Below, piece after piece: positions 40,264 through 49,169 of a stretch of 64,000 nt of DNA. The notes beneath the pieces are model-generated. The model was not told where the DNA came from and ran no database searches. It saw only the letters and a list, made by a program, of their open reading frames with translations. The translations under genes were made by a program, and so were the position numbers. The stretch lies in assembly GCF_023650515.1 (NCBI RefSeq), contig NZ_CP096016.1, positions 2,194,001 to 2,258,000 on the forward strand. The letters are read 5' to 3'. This stretch comes from Alkalimarinus coralli. Lineage in GTDB: Bacteria > Pseudomonadota > Gammaproteobacteria > Pseudomonadales > Oleiphilaceae. The stretch's first letter is position 1. Every line of letters begins with the position of its first letter.

Positions 40264-41336
40264 TGTTAGAGTTTGAATGGCCTTGGCTACTACTGTTATT
40301 AGCCGCACCGTTGCTTATAAAGCCTCGAAACAATGCAACAACAGAGCAAAAACAAGCACTTCGAATCCCCTTCTTTAATCAGTTGGAGGCTGCGGGCCTA
40401 ACGGGCAAAGGGGTAACAACTCCACAACGTTCAAAGCTTTTAAAACTGCTGCAACTTATCGCTTGGGTGTCATTAGTTGTCGCCGTCAGCCGCCCCCAAT
40501 ATGTGGGTGAGCTGGTTGAAGTCCCCCTATCAGGTCGCGATCTTATGCTGGCGGTCGACATCTCACCCAGTATGAAAGAGGAAGATATGTTGCTTAAAGG
40601 CTATCAGGTCACTCGGCTGGATGTGGTAAAGTCTGTTGTGAGCGACTTTGTAGAGCAGCGAAAAGGTGACCGGGTTGGGCTTATACTTTTTGGTTCACAA
40701 CCTTATATTCAGTCACCACTCTCTTTCGACACCGTCACCGTAAATACACTGCTCCAAGAAGCCTTTTTAGGTATGGCCGGCAGGGCAACCGCCATCGGTG
40801 ATGCGATTACCCTCGCAGTAAAACGGTTGAGAGAAAGACCTCAAAACAGTCGTGTACTTGTTCTGCTAACCGATGGCGCTAATACCGCCGGAGAAATTCA
40901 GCCAGAGAAAGCCGCTCAACTCGCCGCAAAGGAAAATATTAAAATCTATACCATCGGTATCGGTGCGGAGCAGATGGTTAAGCGAGGATTTCTGGGCTCA
41001 AGAACCGTTAACCCATCTAAAGATTTGGATGAAGATGCACTACAGCAAATTGCAGATACCACCGGCGGACAGTTTTTTAGAGCCCGAAATACAGGCGAGT
41101 TAGAGCTTATTTATGAAGGAATAAACCAGCTGGAACCCATTGAACAAGAAGTGAGGAGCTATCGCCCTACCCGCTCCTATTTTCACTGGCCACTTGCGCT
41201 GTCGTTTTTATCACTTATCGCAATGATCCTGATAAAGTTAGGCATGCCACAGGTTCAACGCTTACTTAATGCCCGTAGCGTAGCAAGAAAAAGCAGCCAT
41301 CAAAGCACTTCATCAACCGATCAGGTGGAGGGTTAA
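40263..41336 (+). CDS. batA: VWA domain membrane protein, BatA type
   Basis: The 357-residue protein has an N-terminal membrane helix pair around residues 5-75, a periplasmic von Willebrand factor A domain and a final membrane helix (WPLALSFLSLIAMILIKLG). The metal site is complete: AVDISPSMKEED (DxSxS), a Thr in GRATAIGDAITLA and LLTDGANTAG. The longer frame begins at 40245, but AAAGGAGG four bases before the ATG at 40263 sets the start and couples it to the DUF4381 gene (TGATG overlap). It probably forms an inner-membrane complex with the adjacent VWA-TPR protein. Confidence 0.93.
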   Translation: MLEFEWPWLLLLLAAPLLIKPRNNATTEQKQALRIPFFNQLEAAGLTGKGVTTPQRSKLLKLLQLIAWVSLVVAVSRPQYVGELVEVPLSGRDLMLAVDISPSMKEEDMLLKGYQVTRLDVVKSVVSDFVEQRKGDRVGLILFGSQPYIQSPLSFDTVTVNTLLQEAFLGMAGRATAIGDAITLAVKRLRERPQNSRVLVLLTDGANTAGEIQPEKAAQLAAKENIKIYTIGIGAEQMVKRGFLGSRTVNPSKDLDEDALQQIADTTGGQFFRARNTGELELIYEGINQLEPIEQEVRSYRPTRSYFHWPLALSFLSLIAMILIKLGMPQVQRLLNARSVARKSSHQSTSSTDQVEG

Positions 41337-41339
41337 CAG

Positions 41340-43295
41340 ATGGCTTTTTTAGACACTCTCTACCAGTTTCATTTTCTGCGCCCACTCTGGTTGCTGGTAT
41401 TATTTCTAGTTCCGTTAATATTATGGTTCTCTCACAAGCGCCAGTCAGAGGTTGATTCAGACTGGAGTAAGGCCATTCCACCAGAGTTATTACAGCACCT
41501 ACTGGTCGGAAACCAGTCGTCATCCGGCACCACTGACAATTGGAAATGGTTCGCTATTATAATTGCATTGTTGGCTTTAGGACTTGCCGGGCCAAGTTGG
41601 CAGAAAAAGCCTCAACCCCTGCATCAGCAAAGCGATAACCTAGCGATTGTGCTGGACTTATCGCTCTCAATGTTAGCATCCGACCAAAAACCCAACCGCC
41701 TTACTCGTGCTAAACATAAGCTTCAAGACTTATTAGAGCAGAGAAAAGAAGGCAATACCGCACTGATCGTCTACTCCGGGGATAGTTACGTCGTTACACC
41801 TCTGACCGATGACACCAACACATTGAAGTCAATGTTACCACCGCTTGACCCATTCATCATGCCTGCGATGGGCAGTCGCCCTGAACTCGCTATTGAACAA
41901 GCCATCGATGTATTAAAAAATGGCGGCGCAACTAACGGAAAAATACTACTGATAACTGACGGCATAGAGCCGGATAACCTGCAACAAATTAGCGAGCGGC
42001 TCAGCAATACCTCATACCCTCTTTCTGTGTTAGCAGTAGGTACCGAACAGGGTGGGCCTATTAATATACCTGAGCGAGGTTACCTAAAAGACAAAGGGAG
42101 CGTTATTATTCCCAAAACCGACTTTGACCTGCTAGAGCAATTGGCCTCTAATCACTCAGGCGTTATGGAGCCCATTCAATTGGACGATTCCGATATTGAA
42201 TCATTAAAGGCGGTCATGTCAGTAGACACAAATTCGAAAAACTCAAATAACCTTGCTGATACTGAGGCAGAGAATAGCCTTTATGATCAATGGCATGATG
42301 AAGGGTATTGGTTCGCGCTTATTCTGATACCTATTGTGCTGTTGGGCTACAAAAGAGGGGCGTTCTCACTGGTATTGCTACTCTCTTTTACCCTTCAGCC
42401 CAAGGATGCCATGGCCTTTGAATGGAAAGATCTATGGAAAACCCCTGATCAACAGGCCATGGAGATAGTGGAAAATAACCCGGCTAAAGCGGCTGAGCTA
42501 TTTGAAGACCCCCAGTGGAAAGGCACAGCCCAGTACAAAGCGAAGCAGTACGAAGAGGCGCAGCAATCATTTGAAACAGCCACCACAACGACCGCACTCT
42601 ATAACCAGGCAACTGCATTAGCTCAGCAGCAGAAGTTCCAGGAAGCAATTGAAGCCTACGAAGAGGTTTTGCAGCAAGACCCTGACTTTGAGGATGCGGC
42701 CACCAACAAAGCGCTGATTGAAAAGTTTCTTGAGGAGCAACAATCTCAGGAACAGCAGTCCCAAGATCAATCGTCTGACCAGTCTGAGTCAAGCGATTCT
42801 GATTCTAAAGACCAGCAGCAGTCGGACGGCCAGCAAGGCGACTCTCAAGATCAAGAGCAAAGCCAAGACCAAAGCCAAGATCAACAGGCTTCTCAAAATA
42901 ATGAATCATCAGGGGGTCAGCAACAAGATCAACAACAGGGCCAGTCTCAGCAGTCTGATCAAGCATCGTCTGACCAAACGCAGCCAGATCAAGATCAAGC
43001 AGAACAGCAGCAGGCCGACAACAAGCAATCAGAGCAAGAGCAGTCTGAAAAGCAGGAGCAACAACAAGCACAAGGGGCTGAAAAAACCGATAAAGACTCA
43101 AAAGCTGAGCAAAACCCGCAGCAAGCACAAGCGAGCGAGCAGGATCAGTTAACAGACGAAGAGACTCAAGCATTCGAACAATGGATGAGGCGTGTACCCG
43201 ATGACCCAGGCGGTCTCCTGAGACGCAAGTTTGCTCAACAATACCAACAAAAACGAGGTCGACAGAGTCAACAAGAGGGACAACCCATATGGTAA
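41340..43295 (+). CDS. batB: VWA-TPR fusion membrane protein, BatB/BatC type
   Basis: The 651-residue protein has two N-terminal membrane helices, a VWA domain with the metal site VLDLSLSMLASDQ and LLITDGIEPD (about 95-285), and two further helices (about 317-355). TPR repeats lie at about 385-460 (YKAKQYEEAQQSFETATTT and AIEAYEEVLQQDPDFEDA). A Gln/Ser/Asp/Glu-rich low-complexity tract of about 140 residues follows, then a short conserved end (QAFEQWMRRVPDDPGGLLRRKFAQQ). In Bacteroides the VWA and TPR parts are separate BatB and BatC proteins; here they are fused, as in other gammaproteobacteria. Confidence 0.93.
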   Translation: MAFLDTLYQFHFLRPLWLLVLFLVPLILWFSHKRQSEVDSDWSKAIPPELLQHLLVGNQSSSGTTDNWKWFAIIIALLALGLAGPSWQKKPQPLHQQSDNLAIVLDLSLSMLASDQKPNRLTRAKHKLQDLLEQRKEGNTALIVYSGDSYVVTPLTDDTNTLKSMLPPLDPFIMPAMGSRPELAIEQAIDVLKNGGATNGKILLITDGIEPDNLQQISERLSNTSYPLSVLAVGTEQGGPINIPERGYLKDKGSVIIPKTDFDLLEQLASNHSGVMEPIQLDDSDIESLKAVMSVDTNSKNSNNLADTEAENSLYDQWHDEGYWFALILIPIVLLGYKRGAFSLVLLLSFTLQPKDAMAFEWKDLWKTPDQQAMEIVENNPAKAAELFEDPQWKGTAQYKAKQYEEAQQSFETATTTTALYNQATALAQQQKFQEAIEAYEEVLQQDPDFEDAATNKALIEKFLEEQQSQEQQSQDQSSDQSESSDSDSKDQQQSDGQQGDSQDQEQSQDQSQDQQASQNNESSGGQQQDQQQGQSQQSDQASSDQTQPDQDQAEQQQADNKQSEQEQSEKQEQQQAQGAEKTDKDSKAEQNPQQAQASEQDQLTDEETQAFEQWMRRVPDDPGGLLRRKFAQQYQQKRGRQSQQEGQPIW

Positions 43296-45109
43296 GTTAT
43301 TTTCTAGCTAATACATTTTCCAGTGCGGCTGGCCGATTTTCACGAGCAGGTGTTGCCGTACTGCTTACACTTGTCTGCCTTGGTATATCAACACCGCTAT
43401 TTGCCGCTGATTCAGATGAGCTTCATGCCAGTGTTGACCGAACACAAATTCACCAGAACGAAACGGTTGAGCTTACCATTATCGGTCAGCTTGAACTGGA
43501 GTTGAACTTCAGTAACCTGTTTAACCTAAGAAATATGGAGCTACCCGCCCCCGATCTCGGCACACTTGAAAACGATTTCGAAATTATTGACCAACAACAG
43601 AAGTACAATATTCAATCCATTAACGGTACTCATAACGCAACCATTACCTGGGTCTATACCCTATCGCCTAAAAGTGCTGGGGCGCTAACAATCCCCTCTA
43701 TTAAACATGCTGATAAAGCCTCTCAGCCCATTGGCATTAAGGTATTAAAAGGCAAAGCCAGCCCGGATGATGGCCGCCCTCCCTTAGTTTTTATGGAGGC
43801 TGAGGTCGATAAACAGGAAGCCTACGTACAAGAACAGATCATCTACACATTGCGGCTTTATTATGCCGATAACCTTGTTTCGGGCGATTTAAGTAACCCC
43901 GAATTGGATGACGCAATCATCGAGCAAGTCGGCGATCAGAAAAAGTATTATCGCATGCGCTACAACCAACGCTACGAAGTGATAGAGCGCAAGTTTCTGA
44001 TCTTCCCACAGAAAAGTGGTGAACTCGCCATTGCACCTCAAACATTCAGCGGAACTATTATTGATAGTCGGCTACGTAAAAGAAAGCATATTCGTGACAG
44101 TAGTGATGCCATTAATGTCAATGTTCGTCCACCTGCTTCAGAGTTTACGGGGCAAGTCTGGTTGCCTGCAATCAGTCTTAATCTGACAGAGAAGTGGGAT
44201 AAACCGCTTGAAAACGTTTCCGTCGGAGACTCCTTCACACGCACTATTTCGATACAAACGCTAGGTCTGTTAGGCTCCGCTCTACCGCCTTTGAACATAA
44301 GCGATAATCACGGTTTCAAACAGTATCCCGACCAACCTGAAACAGAGTCACTGGAACACCAGGCAGGGGTCGAATCGAGCCGAACAGAGTCCATCGCCAT
44401 GGTTGCTGTTAAAGCAGGCAAGGTGACACTACCTGAGATAAAAATCCCTTGGTGGGATACCGTTAACCAAGTTGAGCGTGTCGCCGTTATTCCCGCTCGT
44501 GAGTTAACAATAGCCTCAGGCAATGGCGCGCCTCCCGTTAGCGAAGAGCAGAGCTATTCTGAGCCAGCCGAAACAAGCCCTGTTGCTCCAGAAGCAAGCC
44601 CTTCTGAGTCCGGCAGTAACAACGCAGCCACTGCTGATAAAGCGGTTGATGAGTCAGGCAATGGTGCTCTCTACGTCATTATTGCTTTATTAATTTCGGG
44701 CTGGGCCATAACAACAGTCATTTTGCTGAAGAGGAAAAACACCGTTCGAGTGGAACAAGAAGTAAGTTCACCAATAATGGCAAACTCTTCAAGTGAAGAA
44801 GCTGCATTTGAAAAGCTATCGGGAAGCATTCGCCAAAAATCACCAGATATGCTCGGGGATCTTGTTCAGTGGGCAAAAATAAAATGGCCAGAGGCAACGA
44901 TTAACAGTGTTGCAGACGTTGAAAGGCTATTAGATGACGAAACTCTTTCTGCGTTGATATCCAAGGCAGAGAGCGCCTTTTATTCACCCGCCACACCTGA
45001 CACCCCATCCAGTAACTGGGATAACGATGCGCTTCTCAAATGTTTAAACGAAATTCGAAAAAAAGATAGAGGTCCATCAGAGCAAGTACTACCGAACTTT
45101 TATCCATAA
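43289..45109 (+). CDS. batD: BatD (oxygen tolerance) family protein
   Basis: The 606-residue protein has a long signal region (VAVLLTLVCLGISTPLFA), then Ig-like beta domains typical of BatD (VDRTQIHQNETVELTIIGQL, SAGALTIPSIKH, MEAEVDKQEAYVQEQIIYTLRLYY, LIFPQKSGELAIAPQTFSG). A Ser/Pro/Glu linker and one membrane helix at about 463-483 (ALYVIIALLISGWAITTVIL) precede a cytoplasmic tail. BatD proteins are periplasmic membrane-anchored partners of the VWA proteins. The gene overlaps batB by 7 bases and ends the operon before a terminator. Confidence 0.92.
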   Translation: MVSYFLANTFSSAAGRFSRAGVAVLLTLVCLGISTPLFAADSDELHASVDRTQIHQNETVELTIIGQLELELNFSNLFNLRNMELPAPDLGTLENDFEIIDQQQKYNIQSINGTHNATITWVYTLSPKSAGALTIPSIKHADKASQPIGIKVLKGKASPDDGRPPLVFMEAEVDKQEAYVQEQIIYTLRLYYADNLVSGDLSNPELDDAIIEQVGDQKKYYRMRYNQRYEVIERKFLIFPQKSGELAIAPQTFSGTIIDSRLRKRKHIRDSSDAINVNVRPPASEFTGQVWLPAISLNLTEKWDKPLENVSVGDSFTRTISIQTLGLLGSALPPLNISDNHGFKQYPDQPETESLEHQAGVESSRTESIAMVAVKAGKVTLPEIKIPWWDTVNQVERVAVIPARELTIASGNGAPPVSEEQSYSEPAETSPVAPEASPSESGSNNAATADKAVDESGNGALYVIIALLISGWAITTVILLKRKNTVRVEQEVSSPIMANSSSEEAAFEKLSGSIRQKSPDMLGDLVQWAKIKWPEATINSVADVERLLDDETLSALISKAESAFYSPATPDTPSSNWDNDALLKCLNEIRKKDRGPSEQVLPNFYP

Positions 45110-45120
45110 AACGGGCAAAA

Positions 45121-45150
45121 AAAAGCGACCTACAATGGTCGCCTTTTTAA
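45121..45150 (+). terminator. Intrinsic terminator of the Bat operon
   Basis: GCGACC-TACAAT-GGTCGC is flanked by A runs upstream and followed by CTTTTT, 15 bases after the batD stop. Confidence 0.85.
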
Positions 45151-45171
45151 TAAAACTAAATAACTTACAAG

Positions 45172-45311
45172 TAGACCTTTGCACGACGTTACGAGCGAAG
45201 CAAAGACAAGGCAAAAAATGAAGAAAAAGCGCAGTTTATGAGTAATAAATGAGCATTTTGAGTCATTTTTTAACGCTGTATTTGTAAGCGCAGTAGTAGT
45301 GCAAAGGTCTC
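45172..45311 (+). mobile_element. MITE copy 3 (140 bp)
   Basis: This full-length copy begins TAGACCTTTGCACGAC (first base changed) and ends GTAGTGCAAAGGTCTC. It is flanked by a perfect 5-bp duplication ACAAG (45167-45171 and 45312-45316). It lies between the Bat operon terminator and the convergent DUF2788 gene, ending 18 bases before that gene's stop codon. Confidence 0.87.
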
Positions 45312-45329
45312 ACAAGGTCATTGATCGAC

Positions 45330-45530
45330 TTAAACATTAATCACTTCGATCATGACTGTCTTGATAACAAAGCCCATCACACCAAGGCCTAAAGCACCAA
45401 ACAAAGCCATTGTGCCAAACTTTCCGGCCTCTGAGCGTTTTGCCAGATCCCAAACGATATAGCCCATGTAGCAAATCAACGCAGTAATTAACACCGTTAA
45501 TGAAATTGATTCAAATTGCGCTACTGACAT
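45330..45530 (-). CDS. DUF2788 small membrane protein
   Basis: The 66-residue protein matches the DUF2788 family, with two membrane helices (ISLTVLITALICYMGYIVWDLA and FGTMALFGALGLGVMGFVIKTVM) joined by KRSEAGK. Function is unknown. GGGGAGAG lies well placed before the ATG. It stands alone between a MITE and the 107-bp repeat array. Confidence 0.88.
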   Translation of the reverse strand: MSVAQFESISLTVLITALICYMGYIVWDLAKRSEAGKFGTMALFGALGLGVMGFVIKTVMIEVINV

Positions 45531-45681
45531 AACACTCTCCCCTGTCTGTACTAGATAAAAATAATACCCAACTTAATTTGTCGGACATTATAGGGATCGA
45601 GCTAAATAAGTAAACTGAATTTACAACATTTGACTTATATCAATGCGATATATAAACCTAACATTGTCGTTTCTAGTCGCA

Positions 45682-45935
45682 GCTACAACCAAACCTCCCT
45701 GTAGCCTTGATGCAGCGAAACGGAATCAGGGTTAGCTTAGGGCTTCAATCACCCTCCCTTGATTCCAGTCGAACCTCCTTTCATCACGGCAACAACCAAA
45801 GCTCCCTGTAGCCTTGATGCAGCGAAGCGAAATCAGAATTAGTTTGAGAGCTTCAATCACTCTTCCTTGATTCCAGTCGTGCCTCCTTTCATCACGGCTA
45901 CAACCAAAGCTCCCTGTAGCCTTGATGCAGCGAAG
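45682..45935. repeat. Tandem array of ~107-bp units, left part
   Basis: Units start at 45682, 45789 and 45897 with the shared opening ACAACCAAA-CTCCCTGTAGC (one variable position) and period 107-108. Each contains a REP-like hairpin (CCTTGAT ... ATCAGGG around GCAGCGAAGC) and a second motif CCTTGATTCCAGTCG. The third unit is cut by an IS1182-family element after CGAAG; the rest of the array is at 47641-47773. Open frames across the array are not convincing genes. Confidence 0.9.
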
Positions 45936-47640
45936 AGGCTGTGAAAGTATCCATAGGCTCCCCGCTGTATAATATCGTCGCCTAACGACTTCGAAGATAT
46001 AAGAAAATGGGAAGACAATACAAGAAAACACACTCCCGCGATCAAGGGGATTTGTTTCCGAGCCATATGGATGACTACGTGCATGAGAGGCATCCCATCA
46101 GAGCCCTTGATGCCTATGTTGAATGTTTAGACTTAGGAAAGCTCGGCTATCAACATACCTTAGAAAACAAGGTTAATAGCGGGCAGCCTGCCTACCCTCC
46201 CGGTGCGTTACTCAAGCTTTACCTCTACGGATATCTAAACCGCATTAAGTCGAGTCGTCGGTTGGAACAAGAGTGCCACCGTAATATAGAGGTGATGTGG
46301 TTAGTTCAAGGGCTTAAGCCAAGCTATAAGACGATCGCTAATTTTCGCAGCCAAAACCGGCGTGCGATTCGGGAGACTCATAAAGAGTTTATTTTATTCT
46401 GCAAGAAACTTTCGTTGTTTGGAGGCCAGTGCATTGCTATTGACGGCAGTTTCTTTAAAGGAAGCGCGAGCCGCAAGAGCTTTACGACCACCACAGGTCT
46501 CAAGAAGAAGCTCAAAAAGCTAGAGGCGCATATCGAGCAATGGCAGAACGAGCTAGATCAGCAAGATGCGCAGGAAAAGGAAGAAGAAAACAAGCCCAGT
46601 GATATTGAACTGGAAAAAGTGCTTCAGCAACTCGAAGACTGGAAAAAAGAAAAACAAGATAAAGAGAGCGAATTAAAAAGGTTAGAAAAATCTAAAAAAA
46701 CACAAGAGAGCAGTACAGACAAAGATGCCCGTTTACTGAACAAAGGAACTCAAAAGGTATCCGGCTACAGCGTACAGATAGCAGTAGATAACAAGCATCA
46801 CTTGATCGTTTGCGAAGAAGTCACAACGGAGCCAAACGACCTTAAACAATTGCACCCAATGTCGCTAAAAGCAAAGAAAATACTGAATTCAGATGAGTTA
46901 GAAGTGCTTGCTGATGCGGGCTATTACAGCGGGGCGCATATTGCTAAGTGTGTAAAAGATAAGATAACACCTTATGTTCCCAAGCCTAAAACGGGGGGTA
47001 AAGGGAAAAAGGGAAGGTACACAAAAGACCAGTTCATATATGATGCGAGGAAAAATCATTATGTGTGCCCTGCAGGAGAGTCATTAAACCAACGAGGGTC
47101 GCCCCGCACACAGAACGGACAAGTATTTCATCGCTTCAGTGCATCAGAAACAGTCTGTAAAAGCTGCCCCCAAAAAGCAAGCTGTCTTGGGGAGAAAATA
47201 CCTTGCCGAGTCGTGTGGCGAAGTGAGAATGCAGACCTGCTCACAGCTCATCAAGAACGAATGAAGGTAAGCAAAGGAAAAATGCGCGAGCGAAGTACAC
47301 TCGTTGAGCACCCATTTGGCACGATGAAATCTAGAGCAGGTTGGAGCCACTTCCTGCTAAGAGGCCAAGAGAAGGTAGCGGCTGAGTTTAGTTTAATGGC
47401 GTTATGTTATAATCTCACACGTGCACTTAATGTGTTGGGGTTCGACAGGCTCCTTGAGGAGATAAAAAATAAAGCTCTGTTTCGCCTTAATAGAAGGAGC
47501 CCAGAGCTATATTTAAAGGCCTATAAGTATTACCTGTTTCTACAGACAATAATTATAAAGGCCGTTGTAATGACGCCAGATTCGCTTCGAGTTCGTTTTG
47601 AAGTCAAAGAATCTCTTGCTTGTTAATACTTTCACAGCCT
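45936..47640 (+). mobile_element. IS1182-family insertion sequence (1705 bp, intact)
   Basis: The element has perfect 15-bp terminal inverted repeats AGGCTGTGAAAGTAT and encodes one full-length transposase. It is flanked by CGAAG on both sides (45931-45935 and 47641-47645). Joining the flanks with a single CGAAG recreates an ordinary unit of the 107-bp array, so the exact empty site is known. No passenger genes are present. It appears recent, since ends and transposase are undamaged. Confidence 0.95.
46007..47626 (+). CDS. IS1182-family transposase
   Basis: The 539-residue DDE transposase has an N-terminal DUF772-type domain (AYPPGALLKLYLYGYLNRIKSSRRLEQECHRN). The catalytic residues lie in CIAIDGSFFKG (first Asp), VLADAGYYSG (second Asp) and STLVEHPFGTMKSRAGW (Glu). 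A charged coiled-coil insertion (about 165-245, KKLKKLEAHIEQW to LKRLEKSKK) separates the first two, and a Cys cluster (CKSCPQKASC) lies near the end. No frameshift or stop is seen, so it is probably active. It fills nearly the whole element. Confidence 0.95.
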   Translation: MGRQYKKTHSRDQGDLFPSHMDDYVHERHPIRALDAYVECLDLGKLGYQHTLENKVNSGQPAYPPGALLKLYLYGYLNRIKSSRRLEQECHRNIEVMWLVQGLKPSYKTIANFRSQNRRAIRETHKEFILFCKKLSLFGGQCIAIDGSFFKGSASRKSFTTTTGLKKKLKKLEAHIEQWQNELDQQDAQEKEEENKPSDIELEKVLQQLEDWKKEKQDKESELKRLEKSKKTQESSTDKDARLLNKGTQKVSGYSVQIAVDNKHHLIVCEEVTTEPNDLKQLHPMSLKAKKILNSDELEVLADAGYYSGAHIAKCVKDKITPYVPKPKTGGKGKKGRYTKDQFIYDARKNHYVCPAGESLNQRGSPRTQNGQVFHRFSASETVCKSCPQKASCLGEKIPCRVVWRSENADLLTAHQERMKVSKGKMRERSTLVEHPFGTMKSRAGWSHFLLRGQEKVAAEFSLMALCYNLTRALNVLGFDRLLEEIKNKALFRLNRRSPELYLKAYKYYLFLQTIIIKAVVMTPDSLRVRFEVKESLAC

Positions 47641-47773
47641 CGAAGCGGAATCAGGGTTAGCTTAGGGCTTCAATCCCCCTTCCTTGATTCCAGTCGCGCC
47701 TCCTTTCATCACGGCTACAACCAAACCTCCCTGTAGCCTAGATGCAGCGGAACGGAATCAGGGTTAGTTTAGA
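47641..47773. repeat. Tandem array of ~107-bp units, right part
   Basis: This is the remainder of the third unit (47641-47713, starting with the duplicated CGAAG) and a partial fourth unit (47714 to about 47773). It ends 4 bases before the yaaA stop codon. Confidence 0.88.
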
Positions 47774-47776
47774 ACG

Positions 47777-48553
47777 TTAAGCATTCTCAATATTACGTGT
47801 GAACACCCACTCATCGCCTTTCGACAGCTCAGGGTTGAAACCGTAACCCTCTGAATCAAAAGCTTTAAGGCCTTCTACATCCTTTATCTTGTTTTTAATG
47901 ATATAAGCAGACATTAGTCCTCTTGCCTTCTTTGCATAAAAGCTAATCATCTTATACTGGCCATTTTTCATATCTTTGAACACTGGGGTAATCATTCTTG
48001 CCGACAGTGACTTCGCCTTTACTGACTTAAAATATTCGTTTGAAGCCAGGTTAATCAATACATTGTCGTCTGCTTCAAGCTCATTGTTCAAACTTTCCGT
48101 CAGCGTGGTTCCCCAAAAATGATAAAGGTTAGCACCGCGCTCATTTTTAAACTTAGTCCCCATTTCCAAACGGTATGGCTGAATCAAATCAAGGGGCTTA
48201 AGCACACCATAAAGGCCGGACAAAATTCTCAAGTGAGATTGCGCAAATTCAAAATCATCTTCAGTGAAGGTTTCAGCATCTAACCCGGTATAAACATCAC
48301 CTTTAAACGCTAATACGGCTTGTTTAGCATTCTCGGGCGTAAAAGGTAGCTGCCATGTTTGAAAACGCTCCGCATTTAGCTCTCCCAGCTTCGGGCTAAT
48401 GCTCATTAACGTGGATATATCATGAGGTTCCAGTAGCTTTAACGCTTCAACCAGTTCGCAAGAGTCATCCAGGAATCCAGGCGTAGTATGCCGTTCAGTG
48501 ACTGGTGGGGTTTCAAAATCAAGTGTTTTGGCAGGTGAAATAACAATAATCAT
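47777..48553 (-). CDS. yaaA: Peroxide stress protein YaaA
   Basis: The 258-residue protein matches the YaaA/DUF328 family throughout: [76 protein letters not shown] and [17 protein letters not shown]. In E. coli YaaA is OxyR-induced and lowers free iron during peroxide stress, and its fold binds DNA. AGGACC precedes the ATG. It lies 12 bases after the small thioredoxin-fold gene in the same direction, so they are probably cotranscribed. The 107-bp array abuts its 3' end. Confidence 0.95.
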   Translation of the reverse strand: MIIVISPAKTLDFETPPVTERHTTPGFLDDSCELVEALKLLEPHDISTLMSISPKLGELNAERFQTWQLPFTPENAKQAVLAFKGDVYTGLDAETFTEDDFEFAQSHLRILSGLYGVLKPLDLIQPYRLEMGTKFKNERGANLYHFWGTTLTESLNNELEADDNVLINLASNEYFKSVKAKSLSARMITPVFKDMKNGQYKMISFYAKKARGLMSAYIIKNKIKDVEGLKAFDSEGYGFNPELSKGDEWVFTRNIENA

Positions 48554-48565
48554 GATGGTCCTGGT

Positions 48566-48820
48566 TCAAGGTTCAAGCAAAGCAAGAACGTCTTCCGGTC
48601 CAAAGGGCCAGCCGACTTCTTTGCCATTTTGAGGGTTCTTTAATACCGGAATTCTGACACCGTATTGCTCTAATAAACCGTCATCATAAGCAATATCGAT
48701 TTCATCAAGCATACAGGATTGGCCCTGCAAGGCAACCTGCAGCACTTCAATGGCCTTTTCGCAGAGGTGGCACCCTGTTGTGCTGTATAGAATAAGTTCA
48801 ATCAAGTAGTTATCTACCAT
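48566..48820 (-). CDS. Glutaredoxin-like DUF836 protein
   Basis: The 84-residue thioredoxin-fold protein has LILYSTTGCHLCEKAIEVL, with the redox pair C17-H-L-C20, and the cis-proline segment GVRIPVLKN. The C-terminus (WPFGPEDVLALLE) matches the DUF836 group. It is a probable thiol-disulfide protein with unknown partner; being upstream of yaaA suggests a role in oxidative stress, which is inference. Confidence 0.88.
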   Translation of the reverse strand: MVDNYLIELILYSTTGCHLCEKAIEVLQVALQGQSCMLDEIDIAYDDGLLEQYGVRIPVLKNPQNGKEVGWPFGPEDVLALLEP

Positions 48821-49169
48821 GGCTAACCATTAAAGAAATGAGAGTCTATAGCAATCTTTGAAAAGATTCCAAATCAGTCTTGGCACCCCCAATAACATCC
48901 TTCATAATCGACGACCCGTTTTTTTGAACAAACCCTTTTTACACAACGTACTCACTGAGCATTTATTGCTCAATATTTTCTAAAATCATTTTTTACGAGA
49001 CCTTTGCACGACGTTATGAGCGAAGCAAAGACAAGGCAAAAAATGACGAAAAAGCGCAGTGTATATGTAATATTATATGAGCATTTTGAGTTATTTTTTA
49101 ACGCTGTATTTGTAAGCGCAGTAGTCGTGCAAAAGTCTCTTTACAATTAATCGGATACAAAAATAAACT
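48821..49169. other. 349-bp divergent spacer with MITE copy 4
   Basis: The spacer separates the minus-strand glutaredoxin-like gene from rdgC. Its central part is MITE copy 4. The remaining flanks (48821-48996 and 49140-49169) are AT-rich and hold no ORF. The rdgC start is only 30 bases after the MITE, so the rdgC promoter is likely to lie inside or across the element. Confidence 0.7.
48997..49139 (+). mobile_element. MITE copy 4 (143 bp)
   Basis: This copy has the best-preserved ends: GAGACCTTTGCACGAC and GTCGTGCAAAAGTCTC. It is flanked by a perfect 5-bp duplication TTTAC (48992-48996 and 49140-49144). Internal sequence differs mainly around the middle (GTGTATATGTAATATTATATG), giving three extra bases. 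Confidence 0.9.

Noticed and set aside
42718-43152. Lys/Ser/Asn-rich overlapping frame inside batB
   Set aside because: It is an out-of-frame reading of the Gln/Ser/Asp low-complexity tract.
45732-46031. Repetitive minus-strand frame across the 107-bp array
   Set aside because: The frame exists only because of the repeat and runs into the IS element; no family match and no ribosome-binding site.
45682-47773. The 107-bp array as a CRISPR array or integron attC array
   Set aside because: There are no unique spacers between short repeats; whole units are similar. The GTTAGCT-like ends do not fit the attC core GTTRRRY and no integrase is near.
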